Shown: positions 23,096 to 35,441 of the stretch, piece by piece
How positions within the stretch are numbered: position 1 is the stretch's first letter
Layout: every line of letters begins with the position of its first letter
Translations under genes and position numbers: made by a program
NCBI GenBank assembly: GCA_026075535.2
Contig: AP026539.1
Span: 10,044,001-10,108,000, forward strand
DNA: 64,000 nucleotides
DNA from: Tricholoma matsutake
Lineage: Eukaryota > Basidiomycota > Agaricomycetes > Agaricales > Tricholomataceae
Direction: 5' to 3'
The notes under the pieces: generated by a model
Database searches by the model: none
What the model was told of the DNA's origin: nothing
What the model saw: only the letters and a program-made list of their open reading frames with translations

Positions 23096-26000
23096 CTACC
23101 CATGGATGTATGGCTTTGAAAATATGCACGGAGGAAGTGGCCATCCTTTTTCAGTTTGCCGCCTGACATTTGGTATATGCCACAGCTCCCAGCGAGGTCT
23201 GAGTCTCCAAGCAGTTAACCCAGACCTCTGCTCTGTGAAGAAAATAATGTGGGATCCAAGCCATTTCATGACTAGTAATTGATAACTCCTCCAACCATCT
23301 ATCATGTTTGGCATTCGCCTGTAACCAGTGCACCCTGTAGACTAAATAATAGTGAAGTCACTCATTAAAGTGAATTGAGGTGTACTTACATTCTTTCATC
23401 ATTTCGCTTGCCTCGACATCGGCTTGGACATTAATGGTCCAAAACCATGGCAATGGTTCATCCTGTCTCTGGCTTCCACCCTCAGCATTGCCAGTACCAC
23501 CCCTCACCGCAGCAGTTGAAATCTTGAGTTCGTCCCAGCACAATACCTGATACTTGGACTGCATCTCAGGTGAACATCCCAATGATACCATTGCAGCCCT
23601 TGCAGCATTGTATACCTGACGATGTGCTTGAACCCGGCGGCTAATAGCATGCACCTTTGACCAAGCCCTTCCCTTTTTGTTCTTGGAGGTGGCGAGATGT
23701 AAATTCTTTCTGAATAAGAAAGATTTCTCACCGAGGGCCATTCTAACACCCTGGAGCTCATTGTTTGCTTGTCCTTCCTCAATCTCAACTCTTTCTCAGC
23801 GAGGGAGTCCAAACCAAGCTGAGTAATTTGTGGAAAGCCAAATGTAGAGGGAAGAGGTAATGGGCATGTTTCAGCAGTATGGACTGCTGCTACCGGGGGC
23901 CTTGTAATAAATGGGTTGCTTTGATCATCGTCATCCGAGTTAGTCTGGTAATTGGGAGCTTGTGTTGGGAGTACTGGTCTCGGTGGCGAGTCATTAAGCT
24001 TTTGCAGTGTATCCAATGTGTCATTGTTCACAAATTGTTCTGATTTAGCAATGAAGGAATCCACTCTGGTATCAAGGTTTTGCTGTTTTGTTGCAATCTT
24101 CAGCTTATCGGCCTTGGACAACACCGAATGCTGTTGATGTATAAAGGTCCAAAGAGCCAGTCTGATACTAGTTAGCATAGGAATATTTTGCAATGGCTGG
24201 ATATGCACTGGGCTTCCTCAAGTTTGAGGCCAAGAGCAACCCACGTGGTTTCACCCTTTCCATCACTGGTTTCATCTTCATCCTCTAGAAGGTTCATTTG
24301 AAGGTCACTTCATGTGACCACTACCTGACCAGGGTTTATATCATAGATGTCCATTGCTTCTGGATCGGTTAGATGTGTTGCCTGAGAGTGTTTTTCCAAT
24401 TCTTTCCAGGTTGCAATCTCCTCAGGGTCTGAGTTTGCTGTGTACTGCAATAGGTCCACCCGACTTTCCTCCTCACCTGCCACAGCGGCTCTGAATCAGC
24501 AGGCAGTGGTAACCACTACATCTGGTTCCAAGTCAATCTGGCACAAGGTACAAACATGTATTCACCTATGTCCTGCATTTTTTTGAAGTTGGAATCCCCC
24601 ATATGATCATGCAAGGTTTCAATCCATCCAGAAATGGTAGCATTTTGGGTACTAGGTGAGATTTCATTCAACACTGACCACAATGATTCAAGGGTTTCTC
24701 CATCCACTTGTCCGGCACCAGGAATGAAACTCAGTGAAAAGCATGAGAAACATTGCCAGATGTGGCCACCAACATGGAAAAGACCAATACCATGCAGAAT
24801 GGCGATGCTAAGTGGTAGCTGGATATACTGACTCTCCTCCATCTGAAGTCTGAGCCTCTTCCAATACTGGCACATTATATCATAAATCAAAATGATTTTC
24901 TTGAGTCTGGTGATATTAGTGTTTTTCAAGGCTTCAGATAAAGAATAGTCCATGTTTGCTTGTCTAGAAAACATTACACAATGTCACTCAAAATGTGAAG
25001 ATATCTCACCGTTCCCCTTTTTTGGAAGTCAACCACCGCACTGGGGCAGAAGCAACCATGACAGCCACAAGCAGTTGCACTGACACCAGTTACATCAAGA
25101 CCCTTGTATTTGATGAAGCAGTCATTTACAGCATGATGCTCATTGCAGGTCAGTTTCTAATTTGGAGTTAGTAAATACGCTGAAAGTCTTTCAAATATCT
25201 TACCTCTGTGACTTCCTTAGCAATGGCGAGGTGTGCTTTGTAGCGATTTGGCTCGGTCATGAAAAAATCACCATGACTGAGCTTAATATCATGGTGAGCA
25301 TTTTTGCGCTTCTGATGAACAGCGGTGAAGTTTCCATCCATGACAAAAGTCCAAGTGTATGCCATTCTGAGGTAAGATTACATTAAATACATTCCAATTC
25401 ATGCGATTTGACTTACTGGTCAGGATCCTCAGTCCAATTTTCTGGCAGATTGACACTAGGCTGAGGACATGCAGCACAGAATGTTGGGATGTCAGTTGCA
25501 CCATGCATTGCAGCCGCTGATGAGCCGCTGGCACTGGACTGTGATTCTCCCCAGCGGCCTCTCCACTTCAAATGTTTCAACATTTGCCATAGCTGGCTTG
25601 CCCTGAGAAGCTCCCTGTATCGATCCTCAAGTACCAATGTCAGAGATATTGACAACTGTAGTATATCAATCATACCTCCACGGCACTAGGAAATAAGGGT
25701 GAAGTCATGCACCAGAGCTTCTGGTAGTATTGATAGGCTGAAGATTTACATTCCAGATTGGACAATCGTGCATCATCGAGGACTTTAAATGTGAATGTGG
25801 TCTTGATATTTCTGTAGCTGACCAGAAAAAGCCCTGATTGCAACAAGTGATTTTCCTGCTCTTGACAGGAATTAGGGCAATTACACCACTTGACCCACAT
25901 ATGATGTACACTGGAAACATTGATTACTGTCAATTTGTGACAACCCATCAGTGTTGGGAAAGTTGTGGGACCAAGGTCATAAACACTGGTAAACCTTTTC

Positions 26001-26727
26001 ATCTCCTTGATGGTGTTGTTGGTTCCATCACCTTCTGTTGCATCATCCAAATCATCTTCATAATTGTTGGCCTCTTGTCCAACCACATCTGGTGCCGATG
26101 GGTGAAAGTAACTTGGGCAGGATGCACCATTGTGACCGAGATGTAAAACTAACCCGACTTGGAACAACCAAGCTGGTTCAAAATAGGAACCTGTCCAGTG
26201 GTCAATGCGGTGAAATGGGTTAGAAGCATGGTTATCATGGCAGCAGTCAGTACAGAACATGGGATTGAAAAGACAGTCTTGGCATTGCCAGGTAGCAGCA
26301 TCATCCCCACACAAATTGTATTTCATGCAATCGGGTACTTCATTGGATAGTAGTGCTTCCAAATACATGGCCTTTTTAGGCAACCATTCTTTGATGTAAT
26401 CTTGAGGTGTCTGAGGGTAATATTAGCATAGTAAATGTGGTAGCCATAATAAGTCACCTTTGAAGAGGGGGGATCAAGATCTGCAATGAAATTTAGAGCA
26501 TGATGCTCAATTGGTTCATCGGACATCAGAGATGTTATATTGGTGTTGGATGTGGTCACCGATCCTGACACTGGTGCACTTATCTTGGCCTTCTTATGCC
26601 TTGGAGTTGACTGAGGACTTTGCCAAACTGGTACAAGGCGATCCCTGGGTCCCCGTGATGTCTGGGAGCGAACGACAGTCATCTGGGTGATTCTTCCAAT
26701 GATGGTGCGAGTGTGTCCTCTAGGCAT
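23096..26727 (-). pseudogene. KDZ-superfamily transposase with CxC2-like N-terminal cysteine cluster
   Basis: ATG at 26727 opens a basic N-terminus. After an intron at about 26459-26412 comes the cysteine cluster (CGDDAATWQCQDC, MFCTDCCHDNHASNPFHRI, WTGSYFEPAWL, VLHLGHNGASCP) at 26330-26080. The transposase core follows over short introns: PQPSVNLPENW (25450), FVMDGNFTA (25340; first catalytic Asp), TACGCHGCFCP (25050), NMDYSLSEAL (24950), IYDIMCQYW (24880), IGLFHVGGH (24800) and IPGAGQVDGETLESLW (24700; catalytic Glu). A C-terminal helical region ends with LPWFWTINVQAD and WLEELSITSHEM (23450-23240). This is the cut-and-paste transposase of Kyakuja/Dileera/Zisupton elements. TGA at 24496 and 24310 interrupt the C-terminal half, so this copy is probably inactive. 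Confidence 0.85.
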
Positions 26728-26946
26728 GATGGTTTGTAGAGCGATGTAAAATTATGAACAAGCATCTCCAGGATTATATAGGCACTGTAGGCAGTGAGGA
26801 AACATGGCAACATGGCAATGTAAATGACAATGGTACCATGTAGAGGTTACTATGGGACTGTTCTACACAGCATACTAACATGTTACCTAGGTCATACTCA
26901 CAAAGCTACTGTCGATGTTTCCAATGGAAGATTACACTGGCAGTGT

Positions 26947-27975
26947 CTGTGATACCCATTGGTCAATAGTTTCTTACTTTTACAGCATGTCATTGCTTTT
27001 TGTTATCAGTGACCACTGGCGGCGATTAGTGTACAAGTCTAAGAGCTATGGGAATGATCAGCACGACATTGTCTTCTCCGGCGCCTGTCACTCCAATGTA
27101 CTGTTTTAGCATATATTCTGCACCGGTCATTCACTTTGCTCTTGACTTGGATGCTTATCGCCACCAGTGACTTTATCACTACCGGCACCAGTCTCTGCAA
27201 TGTACTGATTTTGCATATATCCTTATCCTCCCACATTCCTACAGCATACAGCATGTCACCATTCCTGCATTTGTTATCCATATTGTAGTGCACAGTGGCC
27301 ACAATTAGTATACAAGTCTTTTAAGAGCTATGTGAATGACCAGTGCCGCCTTTACCTTTTCCGGTGCCGAGAGATACAGTTTGGAAATAGCTGACTGCCA
27401 CACAAGCGACAGTTGCTTTCTGGCCAGTGTCAGGATTAATCTATGTCTACTCTCATTGCACATTACTACTGTCTTCGACTAATGATTGTTCTCTTCTGTT
27501 ATGTGCCTGTGTATATCCCTACCAGTGCCAGTCACTACAATGTACTGTTTTAGGATATATTCTTTATGATTTGTAATAACAGCAGTAATTCAAGTCCTGT
27601 ACGCTATAGTCGTGTGGGCCCATACTGTTTTCCTTTTACTGTCATGGGCCCACCCAATCATTCCATCGAGTGTATCATTCGTATGGGCCCATTTCCCTGT
27701 ATTATTTTAGGATGGGCCCATACACATTTTCATAGCTCATGGGGTTCTACAATAACTGGCACTGGTCATTCACTTAGCTCTTGACCTTGGATGCTTATCG
27801 CCACAAGTGACTTTATCACTACCGGCGCCAGTCACTACAATGTTTATCTTTTCCTACATAGATGACTTGTTAAGTGTCGAGGTGCTCCCTAACCTGATTC
27901 CACACATCCTCCCAGTAAGCCAACAATTTCCTGTCCTTCTGAAGTTGGGCATCATTTTCTCGGACCATCTCAGTC
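26947..27975 (-). repeat. Right arm of the approximately 1-kb inverted repeat
   Basis: Reverse-complement partner of 17712-18732, estimated at about 95% identity by eye. The outer end contains the last exon of the unknown gene at 27.87-29.04 kb in its native context, whereas the left arm holds only that exon. The transposase start codon lies about 220 bp inside the inner end. Confidence 0.8.
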
Positions 27976-29040
27976 ATCCTTTTCCATGTTGAATGCAGGT
28001 CATCGAAGATCTTCATCATTAATTGTATTTTGGCCAGGTCACCAGCAGCATATGGGACTGGCCATAGGTCTTTCCAGGTGAACTGGATCTGATGAAACTT
28101 AAGATAAATTAAAGGACAACAACATGTTACTCACCTGTGGCCGATGAACCACCAGGAAGTCATGTGGAGCAAATGGGTATGAGTCGTAGTTCTCTGGATT
28201 GTTCTGTTTACTCCACCAAGAATTGATATAGCTATCAACAATATGGGTGGGGTCATCAGCATCAACCTTCAAGTACCTTTGTATCGCTGGAATGTATTCT
28301 AGTTCCAGAAAATCTTTGCCCTCAGGATCATTGTGTTCCAAGCACCCCAAAGTCCCATCCTGTACCATTCTTTATGGTTTCCATGATGAGTGGGGGAGTG
28401 TATGGAGCACTGCCACCCATAGAGGCATAAATTCTGGTGGCCATCAAGAATTCCTTCTAAGTTGGTATTGGTGATCAGATAATTGGCAATCACAATATGT
28501 TCACTTACAGTCTCGAAAAATAGGCCAGACACCCACCCCAACCGTGACTCTTCGTAGTCTTCATTGTTATCTACCACAAGGATCCATGCAGTGATTGCAG
28601 CATGGAGACATGACATTCCATACAACAGCACTTCCTGCCCATGTGCTAGATCATTCTGTGCTGGTAGTAGTCCCGTAGTACTCTCTCGAATGCTGAGATC
28701 ATGAGCTACCTGTTGAGCAGCAATGGCCTGCTCATGGAACTCAGCAGGTGACTGTAGGGTGAGGGTTCTCTAGGAAATCAGTGTTCCTCTGATGCTCGAC
28801 TTCTATTTGATTCAATGCAGTAGCAAATTCGCCAGCAGTAACAGGGTCAGGTTTATATGGCCAGCGAGGCATGGATTCGAGGTTTGTATAGCGGGATATC
28901 ATAACTTCAATGCAGTTGTAGATACAGAATGTTTGGATGATTAAGTAATCAATGGACAAAATTATCATCGGCGCTGGGAACAAGCACCAATGATAAGTCC
29001 ATATGGGCCGATGTCTATAGGAAAACCAGTGGTGGGCCAA
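27870..29040 (-). pseudogene. Unknown gene whose last exon lies in the inverted repeat
   Basis: Coding segments on the minus strand are: WPYKPDPVTAGEFATALNQI (about 28860-28760), SPAEFHEQAIAAQQ through YGMSCLHAAITAWIL and GWVSGLFFET (28750-28510), an exon with ATRIYASMGGSAPYTPPL (28450-28390), LEHNDPEGKDFLELEYIPAI through YPFAPHDFLVVHRPQ (28350-28135), and a final exon with RENDAQLQKDRKLLAYWEDV ending in TAA at 27870-27872. The segments are separated by plausible short GT-AG introns (donors GTAAGT near 28507 and GTGAGT near 28135), except for one frame break near 28340. No domain is recognised; the last exon is predicted helical. Its association with KDZ inverted repeats suggests a mobile or passenger gene. 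Confidence 0.4.
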
Positions 29041-29330
29041 TACGATTGTTCCCTGTCAAATGGAATCATTGCATGGGCCCATGTATATGTGGTAAGCAGT
29101 TCAAACTCTTAACTACACCCTCTGTCAAGTCAGTAAAATTGTGTGCTCATACCTCCGGATTCTGGCCCCAACATTGGGACATTCATTTATATCTAACCAT
29201 AATCTATAGCAGGACATCACATCAGTGTCTAAAACAATTGGCTAGTGTGGCATGTCCCAGCACCCCATGCATCCAACCGTATCTGCTGTGACCTGACGCC
29301 ATATGCATCCAACCGCTGATACCTGCTGAT

Positions 29331-30640
29331 AGTGTTTAAAAGTCCAGTCCAGTCCAGTTTTTTTGACGACAACAGGGGCAACCATGGACTGGACTGGTTG
29401 CTTACATGCTCAACATCAAGGCAACTGAGGACCAGACTGGTGTAAACCGGTCCTACTCGGTTGCCTCATGGTTGCCAAACCGGTTTAAAACTGGTCCATA
29501 CTTAGACTGGTCCTGACCAGTTCACAACCGGTCAGGACCGACTATTTGTACACTAATATACATGTCTCGAAGTCATATATTTTGAAAACTAGTAGTAGTA
29601 ATATAAGTAAACACTACAGACAAAACCATAAATGAATGGCTAGACCATGTGGCTAGTGCTTTGGGGGGTGTATCTATATCATATATGTAGTGTCTAATCC
29701 AAGCTTAACAAAAGGATACATTGAACCATTATTGAATTACAGTTCTACAGAGTTCTCAGAGGAATGAGGAGGAAGGGTTGCTTACCATAGATGAATGGTT
29801 GTACCGTTTGACTAGTGCTTTAGGGAGCACATATATATAATACATATTGTATTTGATCCAAGTTTACGAAAGGATCGGTTGAGCTGTTATTGAGTTACAG
29901 TGCTACGGAGTCTTCAGAGGAATGAGGAGGAAGGGTTGCTTACCATAAATGAATGACTGTACTGTTCAACTAGTGCTTTGGGGAGCATATATATATGCTA
30001 TATATAGTGTCTAATCCAAATTTACGAAAGGATGCATTCAGTCATTATTGAATTATAGTCTGACGGAGTTTTGAGAGGAATAAGGAGGAAGGGTTGCTTA
30101 CCATAGATGAATGGTTGCATCGTTTGACTAGTGCTTTTGGGAGCATATATATATAATATATATTGTACTTAATCCAAGTTTACGAAAGGATCGGTTAAGC
30201 CGTTATTGAATTACAGTGCTACGGAGTTTTCAGAGGAATGAGGAGGAAGGGTGTTTACCATGAATGAACCACTGTACCATTGAACTAGTGCATTTGGGTG
30301 GATGTAGATATACTCTATACAGTGTGGAATCCTGGTTTATGGACATAGCTGTTAAGGCATTACAATCCTACAATAACTTATTTAGTCAGTGCCAGCACAC
30401 AGATTACTTGTATCACATGTAATCAATTGATCACTTGCCTTAGCAACACATCAAATTATGATCAAAGACCGGTTGGAACCGGTCTTTACCCAGTCCATAA
30501 TTATTTGAAAAACTATGCAACCGGCAACCGGACCAGTCCACAACCACTGTGGCAGAACCTGCAAGACAGACCAGACTGCGGTTGGGTCCGGTTCGGTTGC
30601 CAGTTTTTTTTCGGTCCATGCAACTGGACTTTCAAACACT
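29331..30640. mobile_element. Second TIR element of the AGTGTTTAAA family, with internal tandem repeats
   Basis: The left end AGTGTTTAAAAGTCCAGT and the right end ACTGGACTTTCAAACACT are inverted with one mismatch, and they match the termini of the element at 3701-4516. Sub-ends share the ACCGGT-rich vocabulary. Unlike that element it has no visible target duplication: ACCTGCTGAT flanks the left and AAAGATGAGT the right. The centre is a tandem array. No coding capacity. Confidence 0.75.
29600..30400. repeat. About 158-bp tandem repeats inside the TIR element
   Basis: The anchor GGAGGAAGGGT recurs at about 29769, 29928, 30085 and 30243, giving periods of 159, 157 and 158 bp. Each unit also holds GACTAGTGCTTT-like, AGCATATATATATA-like and TTTACGAAAGGAT motifs. 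Partial units extend on both sides. Confidence 0.85.
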
Positions 30641-31129
30641 AAAGATGAGTGATTAAATGCAGTTTCCTAACGCGAGTGAGATATACACGGAGGATGCCAG
30701 ATAGCTGCAATGACACCTGACTCAAGGGAAATGAGCATCAGAGGTCAGAGATATATCTGCATGAGAAAACTCACCATAGTTGGTAAAGCTGTTATGTGGA
30801 GCATGATGGATCTGCCAAGAGTGTTCAATAACTGCAATTAGAATAAAGCAGGAGATTAAGTGCAGTTGCCTAAGATAAGTGATCACAATGGCATGGAAAG
30901 CAAGAGATGAACATTGGGAAGCAATTACAAGTGGCATGGAACTGATTCTCTACATGAGCACACCAGAAACTTCTGACAGAGGATTTAGTGCTAAGATATT
31001 ACTTGCATCATTGTGACTACAAGCGAAATATAAGGGAATGTTGATGCATGTACTGTAAAAAGGGCCTGTATCCCAACTAAATTTATTACTGTTCACATAC
31101 AAGCTGTGAAATTTATGAGTCTAGAATGA

Positions 31130-34100
31130 GAGGACTTGTCCATGTTTGGTTATTTCAAGAATACAAGTTGGTCAAGGCAACACTACACTCACAACCAAGC
31201 CCAACGCACTCCCATCTCCATCCACGACCACCCATTTTATGTCGACACTGGAACCACCATCCATATTTCTCCTGATCAATCAGATTTCATCACACTTCAT
31301 GCTATTACCCCACAATCAGTTCAAGGTGTTGGGGGTTCTTCTATCTCCACGATCAGCATGGGAGACATTGAACTCTGCATTGCCTGAGGTGCATCAATCA
31401 TTTTATGTGATGCACTATATGTTCCAAATGCAGTGGTGTGCTTGATCTCAATTAGCTTGCTTACAAAGGATTCGAATGCTGTAGTGCATTTTGATGAGTC
31501 ATTGTGCTGGATCACAAATAAGTCCACTGGTGCCCACATAGCCCAAGGTGTCCTGTCATCCAACAAGAAACTTTATTCTCTCTTACTACACTCTGCCTCT
31601 GCTGAACATGTCTTTGCCATCCACTCAGCCCCTAACATTATCACCTGGCATCGTCATCTAGGGCACACAAACTATCAAGCTTTGCAAGACATGGCACAAA
31701 AAGGGACAATCACTGGTATGCCTGCACAATCCTCCTTTAAACCTCCTAAATGTGAATCTTGCATCCTTGGAAAACAGACCCATTCACCTGTTCCTAAGAA
31801 GCATACAGAGGGGGAAGGACATAGGGCTACACAGAAATTGGGAAAAGTTTGGGTAGATCTTTCAGGACCGCATGATGTAAAGTCATGTTCCAGGAATTCA
31901 TACATCATGAACATCGTGGATGATTGTACCTCACACCCATGGTCCATACCACTTAAGCATAAGGATGACACATTTCCTGAACTCAAGGCATGGGAGCTAG
32001 CATGAGAAAAAGAGACTGGCCTGCAAGTGGGGACATACATCACAGACAATGGCAAACTCAGGTCACACGAAGTTGAAGCCTGGCTAAAGGTGAGAGGGAC
32101 TGATCATAAATTCACTGCACCTTATACTTCAGCTCACATTGGTCATGTTGAGCATATGCACAGGATGCTAATGGGGAAGGCATGCACCATGCACATTTAT
32201 GTGAACTTACCACCTTATCTTTGGGACAAACTTTACTTAACAGCTTCTCTCCTGCATGCCAAGACTACAACAAGTTCACTAAAAGGCTCTACCCCTTGGG
32301 AGAAATGGCACAAACAGCAACCTGATTACTCTTACATGAGGGAGATTGGTACATTTTTATCCAGAACAGAAACAACCCAAAAATCTACGAACACTCAATC
32401 AAATGTGTACTCATCAGCTATGAGCTCAAATCAAAAGTGTATTGCTGTTACAATTGGAAAGCTGGCAAGGTATATAGCTCATACCATGTCAGATTTGTCG
32501 AAAGCCATAACAGCCATGTACCGTTGCCTGCACTGCATGATGCACTGGGTCAAACAGAAGAAACTCCTCCATCAACTTTCATCCCTGTCAACATCCATGA
32601 TGATGACATCACCATACCCAACAGAGGACCTGTTGATGACTTACCCATAGATGAGCCTGTCACAACAGACACTCCTGAGCCAGGAGCCTCAGAACCATGC
32701 AGATCCACCAGAGTGCCAATTCCTACCAATAAACATCCAAATGGAGGCCCAGCCACTACTAGACTAGGTTGAGCTATCCATGATTCATGAGAATCCGCAG
32801 AGCATATAAAGGAGCAATGTACAGAATGGAAATGAATCTTGGAAGAGCTCCATGATGTCATCACGCCTACACCCATTGATCATGATTGAGCCCATCTGCA
32901 ATTGATTGAGGACCCTACACTTGGTGATCAGGCACATTAATTACACACATTGATTTTGGAGATGTCTGATATAGATCCCAGATCACTACAATTCAAAGAT
33001 GACCCACATACCTGGGAGGAAGCCCAGGATTCAACAGACTCTAAGCATTGGAAGGAAGACTACTGCAAGGAACTCAAGTCCTTAAAAGACATGCAAGTCT
33101 ACAAATTAGTTCCAAGAGCCAACGTACCACAGAGGCGCCACATGCATAAGGGTCACCCAGTCTTTCACATCAAATGAAATGAGGATGGCACTCTAGTGCA
33201 TTGGAAGGTACGCCTTGTTTTCAAAGGGTTTGAACAGATTTATGGCAAAGATTATACAAAAACTACCTCACCTACTGCATTGGCAGATTCTCCTGCACAT
33301 TGCCGCCTCACTTGGCTGGGATGCACAACAAATTAACATCAAAACCATGTTTCTCTATGGACTCTTACCAGCTGATGAGGTTCAGTATATGGAACAACTG
33401 GCTGGTTTTGTAGAAGTTGGGAAAGAAGATTGGGTATGGGAGATACAGTGAGGACTTTATGGTATGAAACAGAGTGGATGCATCTGGAATCAAACACTGA
33501 AAGCACAGATGATTTCTTGGGGTTTTATGAGACTCTCATAGTGTTGCCATGGCTCAGCTGCATTTTTTGCTACTTTGGGAAATAAAATAGCTAAAATTCA
33601 GAAAATATTTGAGGACCTAGATCACTTAGAGTTGGCAGAGGATCACTTAGAGTTGGCAGAGGACCCCTCGGCTTATCATGTGATCTAGGTCCTCAAATAT
33701 TTTCAGAATTTTAGCTATTTTATTTCCCAAAGTAGCAAAAAAATGTGGCTGAGCCATGGCAACACTAACTCTCATGTGAATCATGCATCTACTATCATAA
33801 GGCTAACACAGGTACTATTGTAGTGATGGTCCATGTTGACAACTACCTGTCCATTGCTAGTCGGAAAGAAGAGAATGAACAGTTCAAAGACCAAATGTGA
33901 AAGTCTGGACAATTTCAGATCTGGGAACAGCACAGTTCATTGTTGGTATTGCAATTACTTGGGACAGGATACATTGAACTGTTGCTCTATCGCAAACCAC
34001 AAAAATCGACAAAATTGTGTCCCAATTTGGTCAATCTGATGCACATCCCCTATCTGCACCAATGAACTGGGACAGAAACTTTGCCGTGTTGACCGCGCCG

Positions 34101-34788
34101 CACTCCCTGTCGATGAACAAGCTAAACTCTCAAACTTACCCTATCATTCCTTGGTCGGGTGCCTATTATACCTGGCCATCTCAACACGTCCAGATATCTC
34201 ATTCACTGTCCAACAACTTTCACAATTCTTGGACTCATATTCCTTTGAACATTGGCATGCTGCTCTATATCTTGTTTACTACCTTAAAGGAACACAGGAC
34301 CTTAAACTCTACCTGGGTGGAGACAACCCTATCTCATTATTGGCCTATACTGATTCCAACTGGGCTAGTTGCCTTGATACTAGGTGGCTACATGTGTTCA
34401 CTTGGGTCTGGAGCTGTTTTGTGGACTGCTCGCAAGCAAAAAATGGTTGCACCATCATCATGCAAAGCTGAGTACATTGCAGCTTTTGAGACTGCAAAAG
34501 AGTGTGTTTGGATTCATACATTGCTTACCACTATCGGTCATTCACCCAACATGCCAACCCCAATGTTATGTGATAACACCACCTCAATTAGCCTGTCAGA
34601 GGATCCTCTCCTCCACTCCAGAGTTAAACATGTCGACATTAAATTCCACTTCCTTTGCGAACACATTCAATCTAAGGAACTCACTGTATCCTACATCAAT
34701 ACCAAGGATAACATTTTCACCAAGGCTCTCAACATCAAACAACTTGTATGCTTACATGACTTCTTGGGTCTCCAGTAACATGTGCTGA
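31130..34788 (+). pseudogene. Ty1/copia retrotransposon Pol remnant
   Basis: Aspartyl protease FYVDTGTTIHISPD (31240), GAG-pre-integrase WHRHLGHTNYQAL with CESCILGKQTHSP (31650-31790), integrase core with YITDNGKL (32030) and FTAPYTSAHIGHVE (32120), and reverse transcriptase (TWEEAQDSTDSKHWKEDY near 33015, WKVRLVFKGFEQ near 33205, GLYGMKQSG near 33455). RNase H follows with YTDSNWASCLDTR (34345) and CKAEYIAAFETAKE (34460), then a C-terminus with SRVKHVDIKFHF (34620). This is the Pseudoviridae-type order. TGA at 31385, 32003, 33175, 33449 and 33898 stand at expected Arg positions, frameshifts occur near 33285 and 34385, and a MITE interrupts RT at 33540. No gag zinc knuckle is visible upstream, so the 5' part is lost. 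Region 30641-31130 shows no gene. Confidence 0.85.
33540..33766. mobile_element. Foldback MITE (AGTGTTGCCATGGCTCAGC termini) in the copia RT
   Basis: The two halves, each about 90 bp, are near-perfect inverted copies, from AGTGTTGCCATGGCTCAGC to the central GTGATCTAGG-type sequence. A 20-21 bp unit (GATCACTTAGAGTTGGCAGA) is tandemly doubled in the loop. ACTCTCAT occurs at 33532-33539 and 33768-33775, a probable 8-bp target duplication. Its transcript would form a long hairpin. It shares its termini with 61285-61656. Confidence 0.85.
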
Positions 34789-34810
34789 TTCCATGCAAGG
34801 AGTATTCACA

Positions 34811-35030
34811 GTGAGGAGGAGTGTTGAGATCTACACTGTGAATGTGCACTTTGATGCAGCATGCTAATTATAGCACACAAAATGATGCGTATTTCCTGTT
34901 GGATTATATAATCTGTCACTGCTTAATCAGTGCTTAACAGACCATAGTTTGCACATGCACACAAGTGATGTGATAGTTGTAGCAATCCGTGTCTGGTTAT
35001 ATGGTATCCTTGTTCTGTTGAACCCTATAA
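34811..35030 (+). repeat. Probable polypurine tract and start of the copia 3' LTR
   Basis: Just after the copia coding end, the purine run GTGAGGAGGAG (34811-34821) is followed by TGTTGAGATC, a typical copia LTR start. The LTR end cannot be placed; the tRNA-like sequence at 35031 may lie inside it or just beyond. Confidence 0.45.
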
Positions 35031-35103
35031 GACCTGATAGCTCAGTTGGTCAGAGCATCTGGTATATGTCCAGGAGGGCCTGGGTTCAATCCCCAGTCTG
35101 GTC
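35031..35103 (+). tRNA. tRNA-like cloverleaf, probably a pseudo-tRNA or SINE head
   Basis: The 73 nt fold exactly into tRNA proportions: acceptor 7 bp with one T-T mismatch, D-stem GCTC/GAGC, anticodon stem TCTGG/CCAGG, 5-nt variable loop, T-stem CTGGG/CCCAG with loop TTCAATC. A-box (TAGCTCAGTTGG) and B-box (GGGTTCAATCCC) are both present, and a T-run follows at 35107-35110. The loop TATATGT has A instead of U at position 33 and would give anticodon TAT. That, the acceptor mismatch and the location in retroelement debris argue against a working tRNA. Confidence 0.45.
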
Positions 35104-35221
35104 ATCTTTTCTGCATTCCTACATTTCCCCTTGTCTGTATTCCTTTCTAATAGTCTCTTTATCATATTTTCCATTGTCATACTCATGGTATATATATTCA
35201 ACCCGATAGACATAGACACCT

Positions 35222-35376
35222 CAGTCCATTATACACAGACTGAGGTGAGTAGATTCGCTAGCCCTCACATTGATCAGATTACTTACTGTACTATTTATAG
35301 CTTATTCGTGTATTATCTAGGTACGAATATATAGTCCGTTATACACAGACTGAGCTTATTTGTGTATTATCTAGGT
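35222..35376 (+). repeat. Interleaved short direct repeats
   Basis: ATTATACACAGACTGAG-type sequence occurs near 35228 and, with one change, near 35338; CTTATTCGTGTATTATCTAGGT-like sequence occurs at about 35302 and 35356. The block probably belongs to retroelement LTR debris marking the right edge of the repeat island. Confidence 0.5.
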
Positions 35377-35441
35377 TGGATTCTATACCACTCAAACCAG
35401 TACTCTTATCTTTGGTCGATTCTTTACTGAACCGAGTTTCT

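Noticed and set aside
29321..30650. 10-bp duplication for the 29.3-kb TIR element
   Set aside because: ACCTGCTGAT and AAAGATGAGT do not match.
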